A stretch of DNA of 64,000 nt from Bradyrhizobium zhengyangense. Its GTDB lineage: Bacteria; Pseudomonadota; Alphaproteobacteria; Rhizobiales; Xanthobacteraceae. A program made the translations under genes and the position numbers. The notes beneath the pieces were generated by a model. The model saw only the letters and a list, made by a program, of their open reading frames with translations, did not search any database and had not been told where the DNA came from. The stretch spans positions 372,001 to 436,000 of the forward strand of contig NZ_JAKLUA010000004.1 of assembly GCF_022012435.1 (NCBI RefSeq), in the 5' to 3' direction. Below are positions 35,321 through 46,587 of the stretch, one piece after another (within the stretch, counting starts at the first letter, position 1; every line of letters starts with the position of its first letter).

Positions 35321-36208
35321 ATGCAGCCCCTGCCCACCCATCGCGCCAGCTTTTCGATCGGCAACGAGGCGGCTGCCAAGCGTGTCGTCGATGTGCTCAC
35401 GGAGGTATTTTTCGACGGCGATGCCGCGGTCGCCGCTTTCGAGCGGCCGGACGGACAATGGGACGTCACGCTGCATTTCGCCGAGGCGCCGGATCAGGAA
35501 TTGCTGCGCGAACTCGTTGCAACTTCAGCAGGAAATGACATCGCCGCCACGCTTGCCTTCGACACGGTCGAGGCCAAGGACTGGGTCAAGGCGAGCCTGG
35601 CGGACCTCGTGCCGGTGCCGGCCGGACGCTTCGTCGTCCATGGCAGTCACGACCGCGACCATGTGGCGCCAAACAAGCTCGCCATCGAGATCGAGGCTGC
35701 GCTCGCCTTCGGCACCGGACACCATGGGACCACGCGCGGCTGTTTACTTCTGCTTGACCATGTCCTGAAACATGCGCGGCCGAAGCGCGTGCTCGACCTC
35801 GGCACCGGGACCGGCGTGCTGGGGATCGCGGTTGCCAAGGCGCTGCATCAGGCGGTGCTGGCCTCGGACATCGACCCGCCCTCGGTACGGGTTGCAGCCG
35901 AGAACGCGGCCCTGAACGAAACAGGTCAATATTTGCGGGTGATCCGCGCCACAGGCTTTGCCGCGCCGGACTTTGCCAAAAGCGGTCCGTTCGACCTGGT
36001 GCTGGCCAACATCCTGGCCAATCCGCTGCGGCAATTGGCGGGCCCGATGGCCCGGTATCTTGCGCCCGGCGCTCGCGTCATCCTCTCCGGCCTGCTGACT
36101 CACCAGGCCCCCGCCGTGATCGCCGCCTATCGCGCCCGCGGCCTGGTGCCGATGCGGCATCTGCGGATCGAGGGATGGAGCAGCCTGTTGCTAAGGAAGG
36201 TGGGGTGA
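35321..36208 (+). CDS. prmA: Ribosomal protein L11 methyltransferase
   Basis: 295 aa. The SAM-binding motif I is LDLGTGTGVLGIAVAKA (GTGTGVLG at 161-168), preceded by the PrmA-specific AFGTGHHGTTRGCL at 129-142 and followed by SDIDPPSVRVAAENAALN and DLVLANILANPLRQLA. It trimethylates ribosomal protein L11 in the cytoplasm. The N-terminal 60-70 residues form the L11-recognition part. A palindromic repeat follows the stop. Its neighbour downstream is aminopeptidase P on the same strand. Confidence 0.93.
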   Translation: MQPLPTHRASFSIGNEAAAKRVVDVLTEVFFDGDAAVAAFERPDGQWDVTLHFAEAPDQELLRELVATSAGNDIAATLAFDTVEAKDWVKASLADLVPVPAGRFVVHGSHDRDHVAPNKLAIEIEAALAFGTGHHGTTRGCLLLLDHVLKHARPKRVLDLGTGTGVLGIAVAKALHQAVLASDIDPPSVRVAAENAALNETGQYLRVIRATGFAAPDFAKSGPFDLVLANILANPLRQLAGPMARYLAPGARVILSGLLTHQAPAVIAAYRARGLVPMRHLRIEGWSSLLLRKVG

Positions 36209-36221
36209 GCGAGGTGCGCTC

Positions 36222-36352
36222 CCTCGCCCCGCTTGCGGGAAGAGGGTTGGGGTGAGGGGGAGTCTCCACGGGGACGGTGAGAGTTGAACTCGCGGAGAGT
36301 CCCCCTCACCCGATCGCTTCGCGATCGACCTCTCCTCGCAAGCGGGGCGAGG
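36222..36352. repeat. Palindromic repeat, same family as the insert in uvrD
   Basis: Outer arms CCTCGCCCCGCTTGCG (36222-36237) and CGCAAGCGGGGCGAGG (36337-36352) are perfect over 16 bases. Inner arms GTGAGGGGGAGTCTC (36252-36266) and GAGAGTCCCCCTCAC (36295-36309) differ at one position. The central blocks GGTTGGGGTGAGGGGG and CCCCCTCACCCG are the same as those in the uvrD insert (5101-5232). One minus-strand frame of this copy reads PHPNPLP, the peptide made by the uvrD copy. Confidence 0.9.
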
Positions 36353-36367
36353 TGGAAAAAGAGCGCC

Positions 36368-36547
36368 CTACTCCGCCGGCTTCTCGTCCTGGCTCGTCGC
36401 GCGCTCGCCCTGCAGCGCCCGCCTTGCCCGACGTTCGGCGAAACGGTCCATCACCTGGCTGATGAGGCCGCGCGGCTTCTTCGGTGTCGTTGCAGCCGGC
36501 GCGCGGCGCACCGGCGGCGAAATCTTCTCAAAGGTGAACGCTGGCAT
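36368..36547 (-). CDS. Small basic hypothetical protein, 59 aa
   Basis: ATG 36547 with GAGGGG upstream opens MPAFTFEKISPPVRRAPA and the frame ends ...TSQDEKPAE. It is Arg/Lys/Pro-rich with a helical central part (GLISQVMDRFAERRARRAL), no membrane segment. Start signal, composition and the stop just outside the palindromic repeat support a real gene. The family is not recognised. Divergent from aminopeptidase P (36733). Confidence 0.65.
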   Translation of the reverse strand: MPAFTFEKISPPVRRAPAATTPKKPRGLISQVMDRFAERRARRALQGERATSQDEKPAE

Positions 36548-36732
36548 CGTGTGTCCCCTCGCCGTTGAGATGAACCACTTGCTCGAACTTCCCTGTTATC
36601 CGGACGAAGCGCAACAGCCGCATCCATTACTCCACTCAATTCGAATGGGATATTTTCAAGCACAGTCCATGCCAGATGAGGGGGCAATTGCGTCTACATT
36701 GCGGACTGATCCCCATGATCCTAAACTGAGCC

Positions 36733-38562
36733 ATGTTCGAAGCACACTTCCAGACATTCGAGGAGCCCGAGGCCGGCGTCGCATTGACGGCGCGCCTCGC
36801 TGCGCTTCGCGAAGAACTCGCCCGCCGCAAGCTGACCGGCTTCGTCGTTCCGCGCGCCGATCAGCAGCAGAATGAGTATGTGGCGCCCTCCGAAGAGCGG
36901 CTCGCCTGGCTGACCGGCTTCACCGGTTCAGCGGGGCTTGCCGTGGTGCTGGCCCAGGAAGCCGCCTTGTTCGTCGACGGCCGCTACACGATCCAGGCGG
37001 CCAAGCAGGTCGACGCCAAGGCATGGGCGGTGGAATCGCTGATCGATCCCCCACCGGAGAGCTGGGTCTCGGCGCATCTCAAATCGGGCGATCGCCTAGG
37101 ATTTGATCCGTGGCTGCACACTTTTGCGGCAGCCGAGCGCCTTTCCGCCGCTTGCACCAAGGTCGGTGCCGAGCTGGTCGCGGTCGACAGCAATCCCATC
37201 GACGCGGTCTGGCAGGACCGGCCGCAGCCGCCGATCGCACCGGTCGCGATCCACGGCCTGCAATATGCCGGCGTTGCCGAGGCCGAGAAGGTGGCGCAGA
37301 TCAAGAACCAGATCGAGAAGCTGGGCGCCGATGCGCTGGTGCTGTCGGACAGCCACGCGGTCGCCTGGACCTTCAATATCCGCGGCGCCGACGTCGCGCA
37401 TACGCCGCTGCCGCTGTCCTACGCGCTGGTGCCGAAGGTCGGCCGTCCCACCGTGTTCATCGACAACCGCAAGCTCTCCAATTTGACGCGTGACCATCTC
37501 GAGCAATCGGCCGACGTGCGCGAGCCCGATGCGCTGGCGCCGACGCTGATGGCGCTGGCCAAGAGCGGCGCTGCGATCGCACTCGACGGCGCCACCGCGG
37601 CCGACGCGCTGAGCCGCTTGATCGCTGATGGCGGCGGCAAGCCGCTGCGCGGCAGCGATCCGATCGCGCTGCTGAAGGCCGTCAAGAACGCGACCGAGAT
37701 CAAGGGGACGCAGACGGCGCACCGCCGTGACGCCATCGCACTTGCGCGCTTCCTCGCCTTCATCGATCGCGAGGCGGGAAGCGGCAAGCTCACCGAGATC
37801 GACGCGGTGGAGGCGCTGGAGACGTTCCGCCGCGACACCGGCGCGTTGAGGGACGTGTCGTTCCCGACCATCTCAGGCACCGGCCCGAATGGCGCTATCG
37901 TACATTACCGCGTCACCCGCAAGAGCAACCGGCGGATCGTGCCCGGCGATCTCCTGCTGATCGATTCCGGCGCACAATATGAAGACGGCACCACCGACGT
38001 CACCCGCACCATGGCGATCGGCGAGCCGACGGACGAGATGCGCGACCGCTTCACGCGCGTGCTGCGCGGCCATATCGCGATCGCGCGCGCGGTGTTCCCC
38101 GACGGCACCACGGGCGCGCAGCTCGACACGCTGGCGCGGCAATATCTCTGGGCCGCCGGAATCGATTTCGAGCACGGCACCGGCCACGGCGTCGGCAGTT
38201 ATCTCAGCGTGCACGAAGGCCCGGCGCGGATCTCGAAGCTCGGCACCACGCCGCTGAAGCGCGGCATGATCCTCTCCAACGAGCCCGGCTACTACAAGAC
38301 CGATGGCTTCGGCATCCGCATCGAGAACCTCGAGCTGGTGGTCGCGGCCGACATCAAGGACGCCGAGAAAGCGATGAACGCGTTCGAGACGCTGACGCTC
38401 GCGCCGATCGACCGCCGGCTGATCGATGCCGCGATGCTCAGCCGCGACGAGCTCGCCTGGCTCAATGCCTACCACGCGCGCGTTCGCACTGAAGTGGGGC
38501 CGGCGCTGGACGAGGCGACAAAGGCCTGGCTCGATCAGGCTACGGCGGAGCTGAAGGCTTAA
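36733..38562 (+). CDS. Xaa-Pro aminopeptidase (aminopeptidase P family, M24B)
   Basis: 609 aa, the three-domain form with two creatinase-type N-terminal domains (about 20-300) and a C-terminal pita-bread M24 domain. Metal ligands are visible in order: LIDSGAQYEDGTTDVTRT (two Asp), FEHGTGHGVGSYLSVHEGP (His), SNEPGYYKTDGFGIRIENL (two Glu). It removes an N-terminal residue preceding proline, with two Mn2+ or Zn2+ ions, in the cytoplasm. The length matches eukaryote-like APP1 and alphaproteobacterial forms, longer than E. coli PepP. Confidence 0.92.
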   Translation: MFEAHFQTFEEPEAGVALTARLAALREELARRKLTGFVVPRADQQQNEYVAPSEERLAWLTGFTGSAGLAVVLAQEAALFVDGRYTIQAAKQVDAKAWAVESLIDPPPESWVSAHLKSGDRLGFDPWLHTFAAAERLSAACTKVGAELVAVDSNPIDAVWQDRPQPPIAPVAIHGLQYAGVAEAEKVAQIKNQIEKLGADALVLSDSHAVAWTFNIRGADVAHTPLPLSYALVPKVGRPTVFIDNRKLSNLTRDHLEQSADVREPDALAPTLMALAKSGAAIALDGATAADALSRLIADGGGKPLRGSDPIALLKAVKNATEIKGTQTAHRRDAIALARFLAFIDREAGSGKLTEIDAVEALETFRRDTGALRDVSFPTISGTGPNGAIVHYRVTRKSNRRIVPGDLLLIDSGAQYEDGTTDVTRTMAIGEPTDEMRDRFTRVLRGHIAIARAVFPDGTTGAQLDTLARQYLWAAGIDFEHGTGHGVGSYLSVHEGPARISKLGTTPLKRGMILSNEPGYYKTDGFGIRIENLELVVAADIKDAEKAMNAFETLTLAPIDRRLIDAAMLSRDELAWLNAYHARVRTEVGPALDEATKAWLDQATAELKA

Positions 38563-38680
38563 GCGGCTTCCGCATGGCGCTACGCGGTTTGCGCAAGGCT
38601 CCGCCGCCTTTTGCCCGCGATTGCGACTGTCTCGGCGCGTTCCTCGCTGCGCATCTCCGTAAAGCGACGGCTTCCCACGC

Positions 38681-38697
38681 ACCGTTATTATAACGGT
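38681..38697. promoter_or_regulatory. 17-base palindrome ACCGTTAT-T-ATAACGGT upstream of efflux gene
   Basis: The arms are perfect over eight bases around one central base. It lies 92 bases before the start of the Bcr/CflA-type efflux gene in an otherwise featureless 226-base spacer. Size and symmetry fit a TetR- or MarR-type repressor site. No regulator gene is adjacent. Confidence 0.4.
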
Positions 38698-38788
38698 CCC
38701 GGAATCGGTATAGCCGCATTCCGAAACGCCGATATCCGTCCTGTGCGACCACGCTACAGTCCGATTCGACTTCGAAAGACGGACACGC

Positions 38789-40069
38789 ATGCACGGCATG
38801 ATCAGCAGGACGCCGGAGACGGCGAACAAGAACATCGCGACCTCGCGCGTGGTGTTGCTGTTGCTGGTCGTCATGACCGGGATCGCGCCGATCTCGCTCT
38901 ACATCCTGGTTCCGGCACTGCCCGTGCTGGCGACCACGTTCGGCCGCGACATCTCGATCGCGCAGATGACGGTGTCGCTGTACATGGTCGGCATCGCGCT
39001 GTCGCAGCTCACCATGGGGCCGCTGTCGGACAAGTTCGGCCGTCGTCCGGTGCTGCTTGGCGGCCTTGCGCTGATGGTCGCGGCGAGCGTCGCCTGCATC
39101 TTCGCCGAGACCTTGCCGCAGCTGATCGCGGCGCGCTTCTTCCAAGCCCTCGGCGGCGCCTCGGGCATGGTGATCAGCCGCGCCATCATCCGCGACATCT
39201 ATGAGCGCGAGCGCGTCGCCTCCATGATCAGCCTCGTGGTCGCAGCCTTGATGATCGGCCAGATGGTCTCGCCGCTGACCGGCGGCCTGATCGAGACCGC
39301 GTTCGGCTGGCGCGCGATCTTCTACGCCGTCACGTTCGGCGCGGTCGCCGTTGCCGTCGGCATCGCAATCGCGCTGCCGGAGACGCGGCGCGATCGCGCG
39401 GTCGGCAGCGGTGGCTTTCGCAGCGACGTCGGCAGCCTGATCAAGAGCCGCGCCTTCATCGGCTATGTGATGTGCCAGGTGCTGGCGTCGCAAATCATCT
39501 TCACCTTCGCAGGCGGCGGTCCCTACATCGTGGTGACGCAGATGGGCCGGACCAGCGCCGAATATGGCGCGTGGTTCGCGACGACCGGCTTTGCGTATCT
39601 CGTCGGCAATCTGCTCTGCGTGCGCTTTGCACCGCGGCACTCGCTGGAGAAGCTGATCTGGTTTGGCCTGGCGCTGCAACTCTGCGGCAGCCTGCTGAAC
39701 CTGCTCTGGAGCTTCATCGGCTGGAACGAGGCTCCAAGCTGGCTGTTCGGCACGCAGATGATCGTGATGGTCGGCAACGCCTTCGTGATGGCCAATTCCG
39801 CCGCCGGCGCCATCAGCATCCGCCCCGAGGCCGCCGGCACTGCGTCGGGCGCCATGGGCTTCCTCCAGCAAGGCATCGGCGCGCTGATGTCGCAATCCGG
39901 CGCCTATCTCGGCGGCCATTCCGCAACGACGCTGCCGCTGACCTCGGCCGTCCTTGCAATCTCGCTGCTCTGCGCCTGCATGATGGCCTTCGTCGTGCCG
40001 CGCCGCGAGATCGTGGTGAGCGAGGAAATGATCGAACAGGCAGAGGAGGAAGAGACGGGGATGATGTGA
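38789..40069 (+). CDS. Bcr/CflA-type multidrug efflux MFS transporter
   Basis: 426 aa with 12 predicted membrane helices. The first helix follows RVVLLLLVVMTGIAPISLYILVPALPVL; the Bcr/CflA signature QMTVSLYMVGIALSQLTMGPLSDKFGRRPVLLGGL (motif A) is present, with ARFFQALGGASGMVISRAIIRDI after it. It should expel drugs by proton antiport at the inner membrane. A strong palindrome lies upstream. A dispersed repeat separates it from ligA, which is convergent. Confidence 0.9.
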   Translation: MHGMISRTPETANKNIATSRVVLLLLVVMTGIAPISLYILVPALPVLATTFGRDISIAQMTVSLYMVGIALSQLTMGPLSDKFGRRPVLLGGLALMVAASVACIFAETLPQLIAARFFQALGGASGMVISRAIIRDIYERERVASMISLVVAALMIGQMVSPLTGGLIETAFGWRAIFYAVTFGAVAVAVGIAIALPETRRDRAVGSGGFRSDVGSLIKSRAFIGYVMCQVLASQIIFTFAGGGPYIVVTQMGRTSAEYGAWFATTGFAYLVGNLLCVRFAPRHSLEKLIWFGLALQLCGSLLNLLWSFIGWNEAPSWLFGTQMIVMVGNAFVMANSAAGAISIRPEAAGTASGAMGFLQQGIGALMSQSGAYLGGHSATTLPLTSAVLAISLLCACMMAFVVPRREIVVSEEMIEQAEEEETGMM

Positions 40070-40090
40070 GGCGCGGCGCGTCCTATCCCC

Positions 40091-40175
40091 GTCATTGCGA
40101 GCGCAGCGAAGCAATCCAGACTGTCACTGTGGAAAGATTCTGGATTGCTTCGTCGCAAGAGCTCTTCGCAATGAC
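40091..40175. repeat. Palindromic repeat, GTCATTGCGA family (copy 1)
   Basis: Outer arms GTCATTGCGA (40091-40100) and TCGCAATGAC (40166-40175); inner arms AAGCAATCCAGA (40109-40120) and TCTGGATTGCTT (40139-40150), both perfect. It sits between the convergent efflux and ligA genes. A second copy is at 55839-55955 between ftsW and murG. Confidence 0.9.
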
Positions 40176-40187
40176 GAGGAGAGACCT

Positions 40188-42377
<2,190 letters not shown>

Positions 42378-42388
42378 TTAGTCTCTTT

Positions 42389-42428
42389 GTTCCCCGGATG
42401 CAGCGCAACGCGCCGCGTCCGGGATACA
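42389..42428. repeat. Imperfect inverted repeat between recN and ligA
   Basis: TGTTCCCCGGATGC (about 42389-42402) and GCGTCCGGGATACA (about 42415-42428) form an imperfect stem. The CCCCGGA...TCCGGGA core resembles the repeat at 57195-57284, suggesting a shortened copy of that family. Confidence 0.45.
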
Positions 42429-42431
42429 CAA

Positions 42432-44105
42432 CTAAGCCGTCGCCGCCTTGAGCAGCCGGTCCGCGGCCGCCCGCGCCTCGGCCGTGATCTCGGCGCCGGC
42501 GAGCATGCGGGCGATTTCCTCGCGGCGGTGGTCGGCGGCGAGCGCGTTGACGCGGGTGGCGACGCGCTTGCCCTTGTCCAGCGCATCCTTGGAGATGAGC
42601 AGATGCTGGTCGGCGCGGGCGGCGACCTGGGGAGCGTGGGTCACGGCCATCACCTGCACCTTGCCGGCGAGCCGTGCCAGCCGCGCGCCGATCGCATCCG
42701 CGACCGCGCCGCCCACGCCGGTGTCGATTTCATCGAACACGAGGGTCGGCGCCGAGCCGCGGTCGGACAGCACGACCTTGAGCGCCAGAAGGAAGCGCGA
42801 GAGCTCGCCGCCGGAGGCGACCTTCATCATCGGACCCGGCTTGGTGCCTGGATTGGTCTGCACCCAGAACTCGACGCGATCGAAGCCTTGCGGCCCCGGC
42901 GTCGCTTCGTCTGATGTGACCTGGGTGATGAATTTCGCGCGTTCGAGCTTGAGCGGCGCGAGCTCGGCGTTGACCGCCTTGTTGAGCTTCTCGGCCGATT
43001 TCTGCCGGGCCGCGGAGAGCTTTTTCGCTGCCGCCGCAAAGCGTGCGTCAGCCTCGATCGCGGCCTGCTCCAGCTTCTTCAGGCGCGAGGCGCCGGCATC
43101 GATCAGCACGACGTCGGCGGCATATTTGGCGGCGAGCGCGGCGAGGCCATCGACCGGCGTCGAATATTTGCGCGAGGCGGCACGCAGAGCGAACAACCGC
43201 TCTTCGATGCGTTCGAGCTCGGCCGGGTCGAAATCGGTTGCGGCGAGCGCGGCCAGGAGATGCTGGTCGGCCTCCTCCAACGCATTGATCGCGACGTCGA
43301 TCGCCTTCACCGCGGGCTCGACCAGCGCCGGCGAATTGACGCCGCGGCGCTCGAGCCGGCGCACGGCGGCCGACAGCGCCGCAACCGGCGAGTTGTGGCC
43401 ACCGACCACCTCCTGCGCCTCGCGCAGATCGGAGGCGATCTTCTCGCCCTGCATCATGGTGGTGCGGCGATGGGCGAGCGAGGTCTCCTCGCCGTCCGTC
43501 GGCGCGAGCTGCTTCAGTTCGCCCGAGGCATGGCGCAGATAGTCGGCCTCGCGCGCGGCACGCTCCATGCTGGCGCGATGCTCTTCCAGTTCGGTGTTGG
43601 CGGTGCGGCGCGCGTCCCAGAGCGTTTCGACGCCAGCGACGTCCTTTTCGAGGCCGGCAAAGGCATCGAGCAGGAGGCGATGGGTGGCGGCATCGACCAG
43701 CGCGCGCTCGTCATGCTGGCCATGGATCTCGACCAGCGCGGCGCCGACCGCCCTCAGCGTCTGCACGCTGATCGCCTGGTCGTTGATGAAGGCGCGGGTG
43801 CGACCATCCGCGAGCTGCACGCGGCGCAGAATCATCTCGCCGGTATCGTCGAGCCCGTTCTCGGCCAGGATCTTCGTTGCGGGGTGATTCTTCGGGATAT
43901 CGAAGATGGCAGTCACCTGCCCCTGCTCCGCGCCATGGCGCACGAGGCCCGCGTCACCGCGGCCGCCGAGGGCCAACGCAAAGGCATCGAGCAGGATGGA
44001 TTTGCCTGCACCGGTCTCGCCGGTCAAAACCGCAAGTCCGGTGGCGAATTCGATATCGAGCCGTTCGATCAGGACGATGTCACGGATCGACAGACGCGCC
44101 AGCAT
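42432..44105 (-). CDS. recN: DNA repair protein RecN
   Basis: 557 aa, SMC-like ATPase. Walker A GETGAGKS at 29-36; a long coiled-coil centre (about 160-370); signature and Walker B in VASGGELSRFLLALKVVL and PTLVFDEIDTGVGG; then VMAVTHAPQVAARADQHL. It acts early in recombinational repair of double-strand breaks. It starts 24 bases after the bamD stop and may share its transcript. Confidence 0.95.
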   Translation of the reverse strand: MLARLSIRDIVLIERLDIEFATGLAVLTGETGAGKSILLDAFALALGGRGDAGLVRHGAEQGQVTAIFDIPKNHPATKILAENGLDDTGEMILRRVQLADGRTRAFINDQAISVQTLRAVGAALVEIHGQHDERALVDAATHRLLLDAFAGLEKDVAGVETLWDARRTANTELEEHRASMERAAREADYLRHASGELKQLAPTDGEETSLAHRRTTMMQGEKIASDLREAQEVVGGHNSPVAALSAAVRRLERRGVNSPALVEPAVKAIDVAINALEEADQHLLAALAATDFDPAELERIEERLFALRAASRKYSTPVDGLAALAAKYAADVVLIDAGASRLKKLEQAAIEADARFAAAAKKLSAARQKSAEKLNKAVNAELAPLKLERAKFITQVTSDEATPGPQGFDRVEFWVQTNPGTKPGPMMKVASGGELSRFLLALKVVLSDRGSAPTLVFDEIDTGVGGAVADAIGARLARLAGKVQVMAVTHAPQVAARADQHLLISKDALDKGKRVATRVNALAADHRREEIARMLAGAEITAEARAAADRLLKAATA

Positions 44106-44129
44106 GGAACCAGATTTCCTAGCCGAGAC

Positions 44130-45017
44130 TTAGAGGCCTATCTTCTTGAAGGTCTGGCTGATCCAGGACCCCTGATTCTCGCTCGGCTCGAGACCGCCGG
44201 ATTTTACAAGATTATAGGCGTCCTTGTACCAGCGACTGTCAGGAAAATTGTGGCCGAGCACGGCGGCGGCAGTCTGGGCCTCGCCGACGATACCGATCGA
44301 CATATAGGCCTCGGTGAGGCGGTAGAGCGCCTCCTCGACGTGACGCGTGGTCTGGTACTGCGTCACTACGGCCTTGTAGCGGTTGATCGCGGCCGTGTAG
44401 TCGCGCTTCTGCATATAGTAGCGACCGACCGACATTTCCTTGCCGGCGAGCTGGTCGCGTGCCCCCTCGATCTTGGCCTTGGCGGAGGTCGCATATTCGG
44501 AGTTCGGATATTTGCGCACCACCTCTTCCAGCGAGGCGATCGCCTTTTCGGTGCGGCCCTGGTCACGGTTGATGTCCGGGATCTGGTCGTAATGCGAGGC
44601 GGCGATCAGATATTGCGCGTAAGCGGCGTCCGGGCTGCCGGGATGCAGGGTGACGTAGCGGGTCGCAGCGCCGATGCAGCTGTCATAGTCGCCGCCCTGG
44701 TAGGATGCGTAGGCCGACATCAGCAGCGATTTGCGCGCCCAGTCGGAATAAGGATGCTGGCGGTCGACCTCCTCGAACTTCTTGTTCGCCGCCTTCATGT
44801 CCTTCTTTTCGTTCATGAGGTACAAGCCCTCATTGTAGATCTTGTCGGCAGGCTCCTCGACGAAGGTGTCGTCCTTGTTCATGAACTTGTCCCAGAGCGC
44901 GCCGGTGCCGCAACCGGCCAGCGGCAATGCGAGCAGGACGAGTGTCGCGACCTGAAGCAGCCCACGGGCTCGCGGTGAGACCAAGAGATATCCGCGCGTC
45001 ATACGCTGTGCCGACAT
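44130..45017 (-). CDS. bamD: Outer-membrane protein assembly factor BamD (lipoprotein)
   Basis: 295 aa from ATG 45017. Signal sequence with lipobox LAGC (33-36), so Cys36 is lipidated. Five TPR-like units follow: DKIYNEGLYLMNEKKDMKAANKKFEEVDRQHPYSDWA, AYAQYLIAASHYDQIPD, ASLEEVVRKYPNSEYA and others. BamD joins BamA in the outer-membrane beta-barrel assembly machine. It follows lpxC by 244 bases on the same strand. An upstream in-frame extension to 45113 has no start signal. Confidence 0.92.
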   Translation of the reverse strand: MSAQRMTRGYLLVSPRARGLLQVATLVLLALPLAGCGTGALWDKFMNKDDTFVEEPADKIYNEGLYLMNEKKDMKAANKKFEEVDRQHPYSDWARKSLLMSAYASYQGGDYDSCIGAATRYVTLHPGSPDAAYAQYLIAASHYDQIPDINRDQGRTEKAIASLEEVVRKYPNSEYATSAKAKIEGARDQLAGKEMSVGRYYMQKRDYTAAINRYKAVVTQYQTTRHVEEALYRLTEAYMSIGIVGEAQTAAAVLGHNFPDSRWYKDAYNLVKSGGLEPSENQGSWISQTFKKIGL

Positions 45018-45261
45018 GAATTTAAGACCTGACGCCCTGTGATGCGGTGCCCGCCAGCCCATGATCCCCGTCATGGGCGCGAAATGTGTCCGTGGTGCCT
45101 GCCATGCGACCACGTCGGTGTAACCGGAAAACGATCGTTAACCCATCGGATAGGCAGGCATTCCGCCCGGATTAAGGCGAAAGCGCCGCAATCCTAGCCG
45201 ATCATGGTTACCAGGAGTTTCCCGGAGAAATCCCCGCTTAGCCGTCTGCCGCAACTGCCCT

Positions 45262-46224
45262 TCAGGACACGTCCGGACCGTAGGCCGCGGCGATCCGGCC
45301 GCCAACAATACCGCTGCCGACCTCGACCACGGGACGAGTGGTGCGGCGGGCTGCCTCACCCTCGACCACCCGCCAGGCGGTACGGTCGGCGAGCAATGCA
45401 GTCAGGACGGCGTGGTTGAGCTTGTGGCCGCCACGCACAGAGCGATAGGCGCCGAGCAGCGGCAGGCCGGCCAGCGCAAGATCGCCGATCACGTCCAGCA
45501 CCTTGTGGCGGGCGCATTCGTCGGCGTAGCGCAGGCCCTCGGTGTTGAGCAGCCGCTCCTCGTCGAACACGACGGTATTTTCGAAGGAGGCACCGAGCGC
45601 GTAGCCCGCGCTCCAGAGCCTGGCGACATCGCCCATCAGACCGAAGGTCCGGGCGCGGCCGACCTCGCGGCGGAAGCGCTCGGGGCTCACGTCGAAGCCA
45701 TAGCTCTGCTGGCCGATGACGGGATTGGTGAAGTCGATTTCGACCTCGGCACGGAAGCCGTTGGCGTAGGGCCTGAGCTCGCCGAAGGAGTCGCCCATCT
45801 TGACCGAAACAGGCTTCAAAACCTGAATGAACCGGCGCTGCGCCGGCTGGGTCACGACGCCAGCCTGATCGATCGCTGCGATGAAAGCCGCGGCGCTGCC
45901 GTCCATGATCGGCACTTCGGGACCATCGACTTCGATGATGGCGTTGTCGACACCCATACCTCGCAGCGCAGCAAGCACATGCTCGGCAGTGGAGATGAGC
46001 GGACCATTGCGATCACCGAGGACAGTCGCGAGATCGGTTGCCACCACCTGCTCGGCGGTCGCCTGGATCTCGCGGTCACTTCCCTCAAGCCCGGTGCGGA
46101 CAAAAATAAAACCCGCATCGACAGGTGCAGGTCCAAGCGTAAGGGTGACGGGAAGACCGGAATGAACGCCGACGCCGGCCACGGTGGCTTGCGCACGAAG
46201 CGTTGTTTGCCGGCTAAATTTCAT
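45262..46224 (-). CDS. lpxC: UDP-3-O-acyl-N-acetylglucosamine deacetylase
   Basis: 320 aa. Zinc ligands are visible: His82 in STAEHVLAAL, and His plus Asp in ARHKVLDVIGDLALAG; the last domain has RGGHKLNHAVLTALL with the general-acid His. The enzyme commits UDP-sugar to lipid A synthesis in the cytoplasm. It lies after ftsZ, separated by a strong terminator and a 363-base spacer, so it has its own promoter. Confidence 0.96.
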   Translation of the reverse strand: MKFSRQTTLRAQATVAGVGVHSGLPVTLTLGPAPVDAGFIFVRTGLEGSDREIQATAEQVVATDLATVLGDRNGPLISTAEHVLAALRGMGVDNAIIEVDGPEVPIMDGSAAAFIAAIDQAGVVTQPAQRRFIQVLKPVSVKMGDSFGELRPYANGFRAEVEIDFTNPVIGQQSYGFDVSPERFRREVGRARTFGLMGDVARLWSAGYALGASFENTVVFDEERLLNTEGLRYADECARHKVLDVIGDLALAGLPLLGAYRSVRGGHKLNHAVLTALLADRTAWRVVEGEAARRTTRPVVEVGSGIVGGRIAAAYGPDVS

Positions 46225-46587
46225 CAGGAACCCGCCCCACTACGACCCACTGCGACTTATACTCAACTCGACTGATCGATTGAGATCGACCGTTCGAATC
46301 TCCGTATCCCCAAGTCACGGCAAACCATAGTCACTGCCTCAAAGAGCGCCAACTCACGCTTTTTTACCGATTGTTACCCCAAACCCGCCGTATTCGCGCC
46401 AAGGCTTAACCAAATTGCACCTGGGTTTGGGGCCGTTATTGGCAGCTTTACTGAAACACCCAACAGGTAATTAATGATTTAAAATCAGTTGCTTGAACGT
46501 GCAATCCGGATATGCACGGGGAATAGGAAAAGGCCCCGGCGAGCATCCCGCCGGGGCCTTTTTGCGTCTGCCTTATTGTAACAATTC
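46225..46587. other. 363-base spacer between ftsZ and lpxC
   Basis: The right end holds the ftsZ terminator (46528-46562). The rest is AT-richer than the genome and should hold the lpxC promoter, read on the minus strand. A perfect TGATTT-A-AAATCA palindrome lies at 46475-46487. A GGTTAAGCC motif on the minus strand near 46402-46410 resembles a CtrA half-site. No gene is seen. Confidence 0.5.
46528..46562. terminator. Strong Rho-independent terminator after ftsZ (bidirectional)
   Basis: GGCCCCGGCG (46532-46541) and CGCCGGGGCC (46549-46558) form a perfect 10-bp GC stem with a 7-base loop, flanked by AAAA (46528-46531) and TTTTT (46559-46563). On the minus strand the stem is followed by TTTTCC, so ftsZ transcription should stop here, about 30 bases after its stop. 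Confidence 0.88.
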
